DNA of 64,000 nt from contig JASHNR010000061.1 of assembly GCA_030041535.1 (NCBI GenBank), forward strand, positions 1 through 64,000, read 5' to 3'. The notes beneath the pieces are model-generated. The model was not told the origin of the DNA, did no database searches, and saw nothing but the letters and a program-made list of their open reading frames with translations. Position numbers and translations under genes: made by a program. Source of the DNA: Nitrosopumilaceae archaeon (lineage in GTDB: Archaea > Thermoproteota > Nitrososphaeria > Nitrososphaerales > Nitrosopumilaceae). Below are positions 50,869-59,043 of this stretch, one piece after another. The first letter of the stretch is position 1. Each line of letters starts with the position of its first letter.

Positions 50869-51213
50869 CTACAGGATACCTAGCAGTAATATTATTCCCA
50901 ATACGAATCCGATAATCCATAACGTCTCGGGAATGACGAAGAAGAATAGTACTTGACCAAACTTCTCTGGTTTTTCTGCAATGATACCCATGCCGGCAGC
51001 ACCAATACCTTGTTGTGCATTACCTGTACCTATCAAACCACCTGCAATCGCAATAGCTGCAGCAATAGCAAGCAATGGCTGAGTTAAACCACTACTTGTG
51101 CTAGTGCCTGCAGCAAATGCAGAATGAGTTGTAAAGAAGGTCGATAATCCGATTGCCAGTCCAGCCGTTATGATAATAAACGATAATTTGGAACGCTTGT
51201 TTAGCATCATCAT
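50869..51213 (-). CDS. atpK: A-type ATP synthase subunit K (proteolipid c-ring)
   Basis: The rotor-ring proteolipid, 114 residues. An N-terminal hydrophobic segment (about 11-28, ending THSAFA) looks like a cleavable signal. The two-helix hairpin follows: AIAAAIAIAGGLIGTGNAQQGIGAAG, and FFFVIPETLWIIGFVLGI with the ion-binding glutamate in IPET. It is the first gene of the operon. Two or three ATGs in a row open the frame; TATATTAATC at 51233-51242 could direct a leaderless start. Confidence 0.9.
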   Translation of the reverse strand: MMMLNKRSKLSFIIITAGLAIGLSTFFTTHSAFAAGTSTSSGLTQPLLAIAAAIAIAGGLIGTGNAQQGIGAAGMGIIAEKPEKFGQVLFFFVIPETLWIIGFVLGIILLLGIL

Positions 51214-51343
51214 TTATGGCTCATTAGCCGTGGATATATTAATCTAATTCTTATAAAGCCACACTTTATTTTTTCAAAAAATAGGAAATCATGGGTGCGA
51301 TCATCGTACATTGTATTTGCTGTATTGTAATATCTAGAATCAG

Positions 51344-52120
51344 CTAATCTTCAACAGGAAGATCTAACTTGTTTCCCCATTCACCCCAAGAGCCAAGATA
51401 CACCTTTACATTTTTGAAGCCAAGCATTTTTAGTGCTACAAATGAGTTTGCTGCCCTATAGCCTCCTTGACAATAAGTTATGATCTTGTCATTTTTTGAG
51501 AATCGATATAACTTTGCAAGTTCTTTTAGCGATTTCATGGTACCATCTTTGTTGATGTTCAATGTCCAATCAATGCTAACTGAATTTGGTATGTGGCCCT
51601 TTCTTGCCGCACGCATGACTTTGCCTTCGTATTCTTCTTTTGTTCTTGCATCAATTAGTTTTGCCTTGTCAAGATTCTTCTGGATGTATTCAAAACCTGC
51701 TAGAATTTTCTTGTTAGTTTTGCCAGAGAACTTGGCTGGTCTGAAGCCATTGGTCTTGGTTTCAATCGGCAATCCAAGACTCTGCCATTTCTTAAATCCG
51801 CCATTTAGCATGAATACATGGGGATGTGAAAAATACATCAAGAGCCAGACGCCCCGAGCTGCACTCATACCTGCAACATCATCGTAAAACACTACAGTCT
51901 TTTGCTTTGTTACACCCATGAATGAAAGTAGAGTTTTCATCTGTTTCTCAAATGACTTTATGCCGTCCTGTGTCGTATCAAGCCAGTGATAGTAGAATAG
52001 ATCGATATTAACTGCACCAGGAATATGCCCCTCTGAATATTCTTTGTAAGATCTACAATCAACTAGAATCAAGTTGGATTTTTGTATCATTTTTACAAGT
52101 TTTTCTGGAGACTTTAACAT
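51344..52120 (-). CDS. Two-domain rhodanese (thiosulfate/3-mercaptopyruvate sulfurtransferase type)
   Basis: From the ATG at 52120 the protein has 258 residues and two rhodanese domains. Domain 1 (about 1-125) starts MLKSPEKLVKMI and has no cysteine at the active position. Domain 2 (about 145-255) has the catalytic loop TYCQGGYRAA. It transfers sulfane sulfur to a thiophile; the acceptor is unknown. A TTG at 52141 would add seven residues, but the TATA-like AATTTAGATT near 52147 favours the ATG. A 14-bp palindrome lies upstream at 52167-52180. Confidence 0.87.
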   Translation of the reverse strand: MLKSPEKLVKMIQKSNLILVDCRSYKEYSEGHIPGAVNIDLFYYHWLDTTQDGIKSFEKQMKTLLSFMGVTKQKTVVFYDDVAGMSAARGVWLLMYFSHPHVFMLNGGFKKWQSLGLPIETKTNGFRPAKFSGKTNKKILAGFEYIQKNLDKAKLIDARTKEEYEGKVMRAARKGHIPNSVSIDWTLNINKDGTMKSLKELAKLYRFSKNDKIITYCQGGYRAANSFVALKMLGFKNVKVYLGSWGEWGNKLDLPVED

Positions 52121-52166
52121 GGAAATTCTTACATTACCCAATCTAAATTCATTTCAGTACCATCTT

Positions 52167-52180
52167 GTATCAATTGATAC
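52167..52180. promoter_or_regulatory. 14-bp perfect palindrome upstream of the rhodanese gene
   Basis: GTATCAATTGATAC is its own reverse complement. It lies 47-60 bp upstream of the ATG at 52120, on the far side of the presumed TATA box. That is the position expected for an activator or a repressor blocking TFB. The remaining AT-rich spacer to 52411 has no supported ORF. Confidence 0.4.
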
Positions 52181-52411
52181 GGGCAGAACAGAGAACCATG
52201 TGAAAAATTTATCATATTTCTTGAAATTTCTATGTCATCAAATTATGTATTATAACTGGAAAAGTCATAATTTGTTACAATTCTTTCAAAATCGTAAATT
52301 CTTATATCTATGTAAAGTATGATATTATCACAAAATGAGAATCTTAAATCACAAATGTATTAATTCTAAATTTAACGTATCATACAAAATTAATGGAAAT
52401 TGATTTAGCAG

Positions 52412-53092
52412 ATGACAAAGTCAGGGACTGCCGCTCCAAGGTTATCTGTTTATCAAACATTCAAGACGAAAAATAAAGAGTTTACAGGTGAGGCCATGCG
52501 TCAACGCGGAATAATCATGCATCTTGTAGCAGAGACTCTGCCAACAAAAAAAACCAGAACTGCCATAGCACATAAACTTGCAGAAAGAAATGGAACTACC
52601 TGGCAGAATATTTATTCTGGGATCTTCAGGGATCTGGATGAGATCCTTTTACCATTGGGCATTGTTGAAGAATCTGGCAGACTTCCGATAAAACGAGGAC
52701 CCAAGGCGCTTCAAGAGCAAGGAGTGCCATATTACAAATTAACGGAAGGAGGTTTGTTGGTTGCTGCATCTTTATCAGAGATTGGAGCAGAACGACTGGG
52801 AATTATCAATGAATTTTTTGAGAAAAATTCCAATTCAAAAGACAAGGATCTAAAAAAGTCGGTTCTTACATTGCTTGATATTGCTCCAAATTTTGTTTCC
52901 TTGCTGCTAAGAAGATACGTCGAGTCATACAGCGAGGGAAAGATAGACAAACTGATTCCGTTTGATAGCGATAGTGTAAAGAAGGCACTAGATGAATCAT
53001 TAATGATTCAACGCGAGCTATTGGAGGGTTTCTCATCACTGTCAGACACAGACAAGGAACCCATCATGAACTTTCTAAAGAAAGTAGGCTAG
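52412..53092 (+). CDS. Predicted winged-helix protein of unknown function
   Basis: A 226-residue protein. The N-terminal half contains a winged-helix-like stretch (HLVAETLPTKKTRTAIAHKLAERNG, NIYSGIFRDLDEILLPLGIV, YYKLTEGGLLVAASLSEIG). The C-terminal half is helical and Leu-rich. I do not recognise the family by name. It is preceded by a short leader and stands alone. A DNA-binding role is plausible from the fold pattern only. Confidence 0.65.
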   Translation: MTKSGTAAPRLSVYQTFKTKNKEFTGEAMRQRGIIMHLVAETLPTKKTRTAIAHKLAERNGTTWQNIYSGIFRDLDEILLPLGIVEESGRLPIKRGPKALQEQGVPYYKLTEGGLLVAASLSEIGAERLGIINEFFEKNSNSKDKDLKKSVLTLLDIAPNFVSLLLRRYVESYSEGKIDKLIPFDSDSVKKALDESLMIQRELLEGFSSLSDTDKEPIMNFLKKVG

Positions 53093-53199
53093 TCTCACGA
53101 ATAATCAAAATCCTTTTCCAAAGGAGCTTGATAATGTTGATAAGGTTATCTAAAACTGAACATGACAATTTAATTTGTATTGAGGCATAGGTAATTACG

Positions 53200-53769
53200 A
53201 TGGACGATGAGTTAATTGAGCATGTATTGCACTTGATTGATGCAAAAAAAGGAGACAATGGTAGATTGACCTACATTCTCAATATGCTTCAAGAAGACAG
53301 GCCATTGTACATCTCTGACAGAAAATACCTTGAATCATTGATCTCTATGTACATAGAACCATCTAAAAGAAAAGTTGTACGCCAACAGTCTGTTGAAGAA
53401 CTAAAAACAGAACTTACGCGAGTAAAACAAAGGCTTGAAAGATATGAAAGGCGAGGATACAAAAAGGCAATTGGCAGAAAGGCAGTTTTCTTTTTTGTTA
53501 CATTTTTCTTTGGATGGCATGCAATAGCACGACTACTTGGATATAGCACACTTGGCAGTAATCAAAATATCAACATGTATCTCTTTCCGCTATACCAGTT
53601 AAAGATGGTACTACCATCGCAGGTTACCACAATCATGGGGCAGTATGGCCTCAGCGTAGCGCAGCTTGTTGTGTTTGTTTGGGGGCTAATGATACTGACA
53701 TGGATAATTCTTGGCTTTGTCTACTTGATTAAATTCATGCGATCCAGATACAACCCTGCATTACAATAA
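53200..53769 (+). CDS. Two-helix membrane protein of unknown function
   Basis: A 189-residue protein. The N-terminal 80 residues are charged and include a helix pair (MDDELIEHVLHLIDAKKGD and RLTYILNMLQEDRPLY), then a coiled-coil-like basic stretch (KTELTRVKQRLERYERRG). Two hydrophobic segments follow (VFFFVTFFFGWHAIARLLG and LVVFVWGLMILTWIILGFVY). The soluble domain probably faces the cytoplasm. Function unknown. The gene starts after a 107-bp gap with a weak CCTTT/AAAGG hairpin. Confidence 0.65.
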   Translation: MDDELIEHVLHLIDAKKGDNGRLTYILNMLQEDRPLYISDRKYLESLISMYIEPSKRKVVRQQSVEELKTELTRVKQRLERYERRGYKKAIGRKAVFFFVTFFFGWHAIARLLGYSTLGSNQNINMYLFPLYQLKMVLPSQVTTIMGQYGLSVAQLVVFVWGLMILTWIILGFVYLIKFMRSRYNPALQ

Positions 53770-53770
53770 G

Positions 53771-54328
53771 CTAGTTTGTAAAGTTGAAATTTTGTGTATA
53801 GTCACTACCACTGAACGCAGTCTTTACTGCATAGTAGGCTGTTCCTGAAACTGTAATCTTTGCTGTTCCTTTTTCTAGATCAGACCAGATATTTGGATAG
53901 TTTCCAGTGTTTTCAATTACTGCACTATTACCCATGTTTGAAGACGTTCCTGCTACAAGCGGATAGTAATTGGAACCTTCCCAGTTCTCGTCATATGATT
54001 GTCCTATCTGACCATATCCAATCACTGTTCCACCATCATAGATACTGTAAGTTATGTATTCAAGAATTACCGTAGTGGTATTTGGATTTGTAACGTAAAA
54101 GTTGGTTTGCAATGTTGCAGTTCTATCACTAGTTGAGACAATCGAGGTTCCGTTATAGCTTATAGAAAGAGGTTTGATCTGAGCTGAGACTGCTGTAAGT
54201 GAGCTAGGAACATTTGAGCCCTGCGGTACAAGATTTTTCATCATGCCTGAACCTGGCAGAACAGCAAATGCGGCAATAACCACAATGACTACTGCAACTG
54301 CTACATAAAGTAAGATTTTTGCATCCAA
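53771..54328 (-). CDS. Membrane-anchored protein with LEA14-like beta domain
   Basis: From the TTG at 54328 the product has 185 residues: an N-terminal membrane helix (AKILLYVAVAVVIVVIAAFAV), then an extracellular domain with LEA14/WHy-like strand spacing (TLQTNFYVTNPNTTTVILEYITYSIYDGG, typical of the LEA14 fold). Such domains bind hydrophobic ligands or act in stress tolerance. The open frame continues to 54424, but that would overlap the divergent promoter, so I chose a later start; this choice is uncertain. Confidence 0.55.
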   Translation of the reverse strand: MDAKILLYVAVAVVIVVIAAFAVLPGSGMMKNLVPQGSNVPSSLTAVSAQIKPLSISYNGTSIVSTSDRTATLQTNFYVTNPNTTTVILEYITYSIYDGGTVIGYGQIGQSYDENWEGSNYYPLVAGTSSNMGNSAVIENTGNYPNIWSDLEKGTAKITVSGTAYYAVKTAFSGSDYTQNFNFTN

Positions 54329-54379
54329 GTACGATATACAATCGATCCAGTCTTCAATTAAACCTTTGAGTTGAAAACC

Positions 54380-54389
54380 CTTATAGTAA
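54380..54389. promoter_or_regulatory. TATA box shared by two divergent genes
   Basis: CTTATAGTAA is centred about 26 bp before the GTG at 54410 (plus strand). Its complement, read on the other strand, lies about 57 bp before the TTG at 54328. Only the plus-strand distance fits a leaderless start. Confidence 0.4.
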
Positions 54390-54409
54390 AAGTTTGAGGA
54401 TCTAAATTT

Positions 54410-54724
54410 GTGCAATATCACCAAGCAGTAAGAATTGGTCAGGACAGAGCAAGAAAATCACAGATGATTTTGTTTGAACATGCGGGTTTTGCAATGCTTA
54501 CTCTTACAGTAAAAAAATCCCAAGGTACATTTGTACCAGTAGGAGAAAAAGAATTTGTGTGCATTGCTCAAAAACCAGAGGGCTGGGTTGCAATCATTGT
54601 AGACGAAGAGGGGTATGCAAAGGCACAGTCAAAGGCCTTGTCTGAAGAACAAGCAAGAGAGATTTTGCAAAAAGCAGTTACTGCTGGAATTCTGGAATAT
54701 ACTGGTGCTGTTAAACTAGTGTAA
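54410..54724 (+). CDS. Small conserved protein of unknown function
   Basis: A 104-residue soluble protein starting at GTG, with a likely leaderless transcript. The pattern is a short helix, several beta strands ([41 protein letters not shown]) and a C-terminal helix ([16 protein letters not shown]). I do not recognise a named domain. The 3' end overlaps the convergent pyrH gene by 14 bp. Confidence 0.6.
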   Translation: MQYHQAVRIGQDRARKSQMILFEHAGFAMLTLTVKKSQGTFVPVGEKEFVCIAQKPEGWVAIIVDEEGYAKAQSKALSEEQAREILQKAVTAGILEYTGAVKLV

Positions 54725-55412
54725 TCTCGGTACCTTCTGGACTTCCTTTGATGGCTTTTTCCAGTGTCTTGACATCAGCTTTGAGAATTCTTGTTTTGAT
54801 CTTGGAGCGCTCAATTACCTTCAGGGCTACTATATCCATCAAGTCATATCCACCTGCAACAGAATCTTGGTGCACAAGCATGCTTCGGAGACTTTTTAGT
54901 GGAATCTTTTTGAATTTTTTTGCATGCACGTTTTTGCGCGGATCTGAATCGTAGACACCATCCACGTCGGTTGCATTAAGAAATGTGTTTGCCCTTACCT
55001 TTTCTGCAATTAGCGCTGCAGTGGCATTTGTACTCTGTCCTGGATGCAGTCCTCCCGTAACTACTATCAAACCGCTGTCTGCTGCATTGGCCACTTCCTT
55101 CAAATTAGTAGGAGGATGAGGATATGCCTTTTCCTGTAGTGCAAAAATTAGCAATCTTGCATTGAGTCGCGATACCTCAATGCCTAGCTCGTCAAGCGTT
55201 GATTCGTCTGCACCTGATGACCTTGCATGTGAGATGTAATGTCGTGCTATTTTGCCTCCGCCTGCAATTATGATTGGCTGGCAGACCTTGCTTGACTTGA
55301 CAAAAAACTCGGCAAACTGCTTCAATGTCTTTGTGTCTTCAAGACCAAATAGGCTACCTGATAGTTTTATGACAATTCTTTTCCGACGTTCTATTGGTTG
55401 ATTAGTTTTCAT
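54711..55412 (-). CDS. pyrH: UMP kinase (archaeal)
   Basis: Phosphorylates UMP to UDP. The 233 residues belong to the amino-acid-kinase superfamily: KLSGSLFG at the start, [32 protein letters not shown], the [13 protein letters not shown] loop and [13 protein letters not shown]. It overlaps the HD phosphohydrolase by 1 bp, in a unit with tmk (tmk, HD, pyrH). Confidence 0.93.
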   Translation of the reverse strand: MKTNQPIERRKRIVIKLSGSLFGLEDTKTLKQFAEFFVKSSKVCQPIIIAGGGKIARHYISHARSSGADESTLDELGIEVSRLNARLLIFALQEKAYPHPPTNLKEVANAADSGLIVVTGGLHPGQSTNATAALIAEKVRANTFLNATDVDGVYDSDPRKNVHAKKFKKIPLKSLRSMLVHQDSVAGGYDLMDIVALKVIERSKIKTRILKADVKTLEKAIKGSPEGTEITLV

Positions 55413-56668
55413 TACCTGTTTTCACCAAGGATGACTTGTGCTGCCATTTCAACCTTTTTTCTAAATTGTTGTCGTGCATAGATTCGTAGAATATCCATGA
55501 ATCCTGAGATGGCTGACACCAATGGAATCTCGGAGATTGGAAGCTCGTATGCTTCCTTTGGACCTGTTCCCCTAGTTGATGTAAGAATTATTGATTGGGA
55601 TTCTTTTTTCGAAGGAGTAAGCGGAATTGATGGTGTCTTTGATATATCAACAAAAACTTCAGCCTCGTTGACCTTGGCTCTTCTTGCAATATCATGCTGG
55701 AGTTCTGATGAGTTGACGTTGCCCATTCTTGGTTTCATGAAAATTTTTTCATAGACACACTTTAGCAGCCTGCGCTCTTGGTAATCTAGTGCCAGCTGGC
55801 TTGCTCTTTTAAGCTCGGAATTTGTCTTTGGCAATGAAATTAGTTTTGAAATGATAAATTCATCAGTGAATTGTACGTATTTTTCCAAGTCATCGGTAGC
55901 AAGTCCAAGCTCACTGTCTGCAAGTAGCATTGACTCAAGTAACATTACCTCTGCTGCTCTCACGGTTTTGTGAAAATAGACAGCTCTGAACATTTGGTAT
56001 CTAGAAATCATCATTGACTCAAACGAATGAAGGGCAGATTTGTTAAGGGAAAGTTTTCTTTTATGAACATCAAACGAATTTATGATTCTCTTAAAGTCGA
56101 TTCTTGCATGTTCTGCTCCTGTAAAATAGCTGTCACGGAGGAGGTAATCCATCATGTCAGCACTCAGGCCTCCAGAGATGATCTCGTTCATGAATTGATA
56201 TTTTGAATTTCCAAATGCCAATTTGCTAAGAAATATCTTGTCAAAACCATTTTTTGATATGAGATCACCAACTTCTGACTTTAGGATGAGATTCTTGCCT
56301 ATTTTTTCATGAGAAATTTTTTTCTTTTTTTGAAGTACCTCCTCAAATAGGTGTGAGAATGGCCCGTGACCTATGTCATGCAGGAGTGCGGCCAGTCGGA
56401 GGTTTTTCATGTTGTCAGGTGTAAGGTGGCCTTTTTCTTCTAGTATTGATGCTGCCTGGTTTGCTATATGCATGGTACCAAGCGAGTGCTCAAATCTAGA
56501 GTGCTGCGCTCCCGGGTAAACCAGATGTGCACCTGCAAGTTGCCTTATCCTGCGGAGTCTTTGAAAGACTGGATTGTCGATAACATCAATCTCATGCCTG
56601 TAAACATTGATGAATCCATGTATTGGATCTACAATCTGTAGATATTTTTTTTTCATATTATTTGACAT
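55412..56668 (-). CDS. HD-domain phosphohydrolase (dNTPase-like)
   Basis: A 418-residue protein. The N-terminal part carries the HD domain: [12 protein letters not shown], then [18 protein letters not shown] with the metal-binding His-Asp. The remainder is helical, with a C-terminal extension rich in Ser/Thr. It belongs to the SAMHD1/YpgQ-like group that hydrolyses (d)NTPs. Its place between tmk and pyrH, with overlaps of 11 and 1 bp, supports a role in nucleotide balance. The substrate is not determined. Confidence 0.82.
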   Translation of the reverse strand: MSNNMKKKYLQIVDPIHGFINVYRHEIDVIDNPVFQRLRRIRQLAGAHLVYPGAQHSRFEHSLGTMHIANQAASILEEKGHLTPDNMKNLRLAALLHDIGHGPFSHLFEEVLQKKKKISHEKIGKNLILKSEVGDLISKNGFDKIFLSKLAFGNSKYQFMNEIISGGLSADMMDYLLRDSYFTGAEHARIDFKRIINSFDVHKRKLSLNKSALHSFESMMISRYQMFRAVYFHKTVRAAEVMLLESMLLADSELGLATDDLEKYVQFTDEFIISKLISLPKTNSELKRASQLALDYQERRLLKCVYEKIFMKPRMGNVNSSELQHDIARRAKVNEAEVFVDISKTPSIPLTPSKKESQSIILTSTRGTGPKEAYELPISEIPLVSAISGFMDILRIYARQQFRKKVEMAAQVILGENR

Positions 56669-57236
56669 GTTTCAAAACAATCTGCTTGATATCCTGATAA
56701 ACTGCTTGCTTGTGACGAGATGCGTTTACAATGTGCCAGCCAAATTGCTTTGCCAACTTTCTGTATGTTTCGGTAATCTTTTGGGCAAATTCCATGTTCT
56801 CTTCGAATTTATCCCGTCTTTCTTTTTTGCGAGAAAATGAATCAGTTACATTTACGTCAAGTAAAACTACAAGATCTTCTTTTGGCAACCCATTATCCAA
56901 ATTTTCAAGCCAATTCATGTCAAGGCCATTTACTGTACCATATACCAGATTTGATTGATAATATCGATTCATGATTACAACATAATTTTCTGATAGTGCA
57001 TCTTGGATTTCCTTTGCTTTCTCCCACCTATTTGCAGCAAGAAGACAATGAATTACTTGGTGAGGAAATGAGCGTTTTCCGTCAAGATAACGCCTGATCT
57101 CTTTACCAATTGGCGTAGTATAATCTGGAAAGCTGAATATTTTTGATTTTCTATTTTTGGTCTTCAAAAACTTTGCCAAAAGTTTTGATTGGGTTTTCTT
57201 TCCTGCCTGGTCAAAACCCTCTACAACTATAATCAT
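56658..57236 (-). CDS. tmk: Thymidylate kinase
   Basis: Phosphorylates dTMP to dTDP. The 192 residues have the P-loop EGFDQAGKKTQ (about residues 6-16), slightly unlike the common GxDGxGKST, the NRYYQSNLVYG motif (DR-type) and the KKERRDKF lid. It is the first gene of the operon with the HD phosphohydrolase and pyrH, and overlaps the former by 11 bp. The 23-bp repeat unit at 57256-57278 lies in its upstream region, where the minus-strand TATA (AATTTATCTAC) should be. Confidence 0.9.
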   Translation of the reverse strand: MIIVVEGFDQAGKKTQSKLLAKFLKTKNRKSKIFSFPDYTTPIGKEIRRYLDGKRSFPHQVIHCLLAANRWEKAKEIQDALSENYVVIMNRYYQSNLVYGTVNGLDMNWLENLDNGLPKEDLVVLLDVNVTDSFSRKKERRDKFEENMEFAQKITETYRKLAKQFGWHIVNASRHKQAVYQDIKQIVLKHVK

Positions 57237-57255
57237 TGAATCCTATTGGATGGTC

Positions 57256-57278
57256 CTGTAGATAAATTGTAAATTTGA
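57256..57278 (+). repeat. 23-bp direct repeat, copy 1
   Basis: Begins CTGTAGATAAATTGTAAA and ends TTTGA. The copy at 58532-58554 is identical over all 23 bases and has the same orientation. Copy 1 lies 20 bp upstream of the tmk start and 149 bp upstream of the histidine kinase ATG. Confidence 0.85.
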
Positions 57279-57394
57279 TGATTATGCACTATACTTTTTC
57301 ATTTGACAGGGCAGGTTTGAAAAATCAATACAAATGTTATAATTTCAAATCCATTAGTATCAAAATCTTTGAGATGTTGTATGTAATGTATGAG

Positions 57395-57412
57395 AATAAT
57401 ATAACTATTATT
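57395..57412. promoter_or_regulatory. AT-rich dyad at the histidine kinase promoter
   Basis: AATAATA and TATTATT flank TAAC. The dyad covers the probable TATA box, since it is centred about 24 bp before the ATG at 57427. AT-rich dyads arise by chance more easily than GC-containing ones. Confidence 0.3.
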
Positions 57413-57426
57413 ATGTAACTAGAACA

Positions 57427-58509
57427 ATGTATGATACTATGAGTTCAGCTAGGCTTTTTCGAAATGAAAAGATTGTAAAAATTCTATTTGAGACTACACC
57501 AGACATGTTAACCATATTAGATAAAGATGGAAAAATCCTTGACTGTAATCATCATTTTACCAAAAATTTTGGGTATGATAAAAGTGAGGCGGTTGGAAAG
57601 ATTGGCCCAGTTGATATGGTTTCTGACAGAGATAGACAAAAAGCAATATCAGCATTTAACCAACTGCTAACTGATGGTATAAAATTAAATGTTCCAATTG
57701 AAGTGATGCGAAAAGATAGGTCTACATTTCATTCTATCTGGAGTGGCGCAAAATTGAGTGATGAATCAGGAAACTTGGAAGGATATCTGATCACAGGAAA
57801 GGATCTCACTGACGTTAAAAAACTACAAGATGACTTGAAAAAAGAAAAAGATCAAAAGTTAATGCTAATTGGTGATATGACAGCAAGAATTGCACATGAT
57901 CTTCGTAACCCGTTAAATGTAATTATTAATTCAGCAAAACTATTAGAAAATCAATTAAAAAATAATCCAGATGAAAATATATCAAAACGTGTTGCTCCCA
58001 TTTTAAGATCAGCGGAGAGAATGAGGCATCAGGTAGAAGATGTCATGATATATGTAGGTGCAAGGCCATTGAATCTATCCGAATATTCTGTTCTTAATTT
58101 AATAGCATCATCCATTGAAAACATCATCATACCCGACAACATTCAAGTCAATTACACTAAAGATGATATCAAGATAATTTGTGATGGAAAACAATTGGAT
58201 GCAGTTTTTGGAAATTTGATATTAAACTCAATTCAGGTAATAGGAGAAAACAAAGGAACTATTACCATCAATTGGAAAGTTGATGACGATCATATTATAA
58301 TTAATTTCATAGATTCGGGCCGTGGTATACCAGACGAAATCATGCCTAGAATATTTGAATCATTTTTTACAACAAAACAGACGGGTACTGGATTAGGTCT
58401 CATAATCTCTAAAAATATCATAGAGCAACACAATGGAACATTATCTGTAAAAAATAATCCCACTACTTTTACAATTATCCTGCCAGTAAAATGTGGTAGA
58501 TTGGCTTAG
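57427..58509 (+). CDS. PAS-domain sensor histidine kinase
   Basis: A 360-residue soluble kinase without membrane helices. A PAS domain (about 20-135: ILDKDGKILDCNHHFTKNFG) is followed by a HisKA helix with H157 (RIAHDLRNPLNVI) and an ATPase domain with N-box (FGNLILNSIQVI), G1 (DSGRGIPDE) and G2 (GTGLGLIISKNI). No response regulator gene lies next to it, so it may partner with a distant one. The sequence is more AT-rich than its neighbours, and it is flanked by an exact 23-bp direct repeat, so it may have been gained or moved as a unit. Confidence 0.88.
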   Translation: MYDTMSSARLFRNEKIVKILFETTPDMLTILDKDGKILDCNHHFTKNFGYDKSEAVGKIGPVDMVSDRDRQKAISAFNQLLTDGIKLNVPIEVMRKDRSTFHSIWSGAKLSDESGNLEGYLITGKDLTDVKKLQDDLKKEKDQKLMLIGDMTARIAHDLRNPLNVIINSAKLLENQLKNNPDENISKRVAPILRSAERMRHQVEDVMIYVGARPLNLSEYSVLNLIASSIENIIIPDNIQVNYTKDDIKIICDGKQLDAVFGNLILNSIQVIGENKGTITINWKVDDDHIIINFIDSGRGIPDEIMPRIFESFFTTKQTGTGLGLIISKNIIEQHNGTLSVKNNPTTFTIILPVKCGRLA

Positions 58510-58531
58510 CTATTTGTTCAAGACTTGAGTT

Positions 58532-58554
58532 CTGTAGATAAATTGTAAATTTGA
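58532..58554 (+). repeat. 23-bp direct repeat, copy 2
   Basis: Identical to 57256-57278. It begins 22 bp after the kinase stop codon and ends 38 bp before the Hsp20 start, just upstream of the Hsp20 TATA box (CATTTAATAAC at 58559-58569). Confidence 0.85.
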
Positions 58555-58592
58555 CTAACATTTAATAACCAAAAAGCACTAAAAATAACAAA

Positions 58593-58976
58593 ATGGGCTT
58601 GGGCTATTACATGGTAAAAGAAGTAATGAGAGAGATAGGAAACAAGTCAAGGGAGTTCTACGAGTTTGTCCTTCCTCCAGTTGATATAGTCATACAAAAC
58701 GACAGCCTTGTTGTGACAATGGACATGCCTGGATTTGATAAAAAAGAGATCAAGCTCCGAATTCACGGACACATACTATCCATAAATGCAAAAAGAGAAA
58801 CAGTGGGCGATGGCACAGTAGTATGGCGCCAGAGACCCAACACAGTAGATAAAAAAATCAGATTACCTATGAGGGTAAAAGACGAGGAAGACCTTGGTGC
58901 GTCTGCAAAATACCATGATGGTGTGCTTACACTAACAATTCCAATAAAGACTGGAAAAAATATCACGATAGAATAA
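58593..58976 (+). CDS. hsp20: Small heat-shock protein Hsp20
   Basis: A 127-residue alpha-crystallin-type chaperone that keeps unfolding proteins soluble. After an N-terminal arm it has the crystallin core VIQNDSLVVTMDMPGFDKKEIKLRI and GHILSINAKRE, ending with YHDGVLTLTIPIK. The C-terminal extension is short (GKNITIE) with an I-x-I-type anchor at its end. Its promoter lies directly after copy 2 of the repeat. Confidence 0.9.
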   Translation: MGLGYYMVKEVMREIGNKSREFYEFVLPPVDIVIQNDSLVVTMDMPGFDKKEIKLRIHGHILSINAKRETVGDGTVVWRQRPNTVDKKIRLPMRVKDEEDLGASAKYHDGVLTLTIPIKTGKNITIE

Positions 58977-59043
58977 TTACTGCTTTTCGGCACAGGACAC
59001 TACCCAGATATCTTGAATAGATTCTGTAACATATCAGAAAATT

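Noticed and set aside
53112-53126. CCTTT-TCC-AAAGG hairpin after the winged-helix gene
   Set aside because: The stem is only 5 bp; it may help end transcription but is too weak to list.
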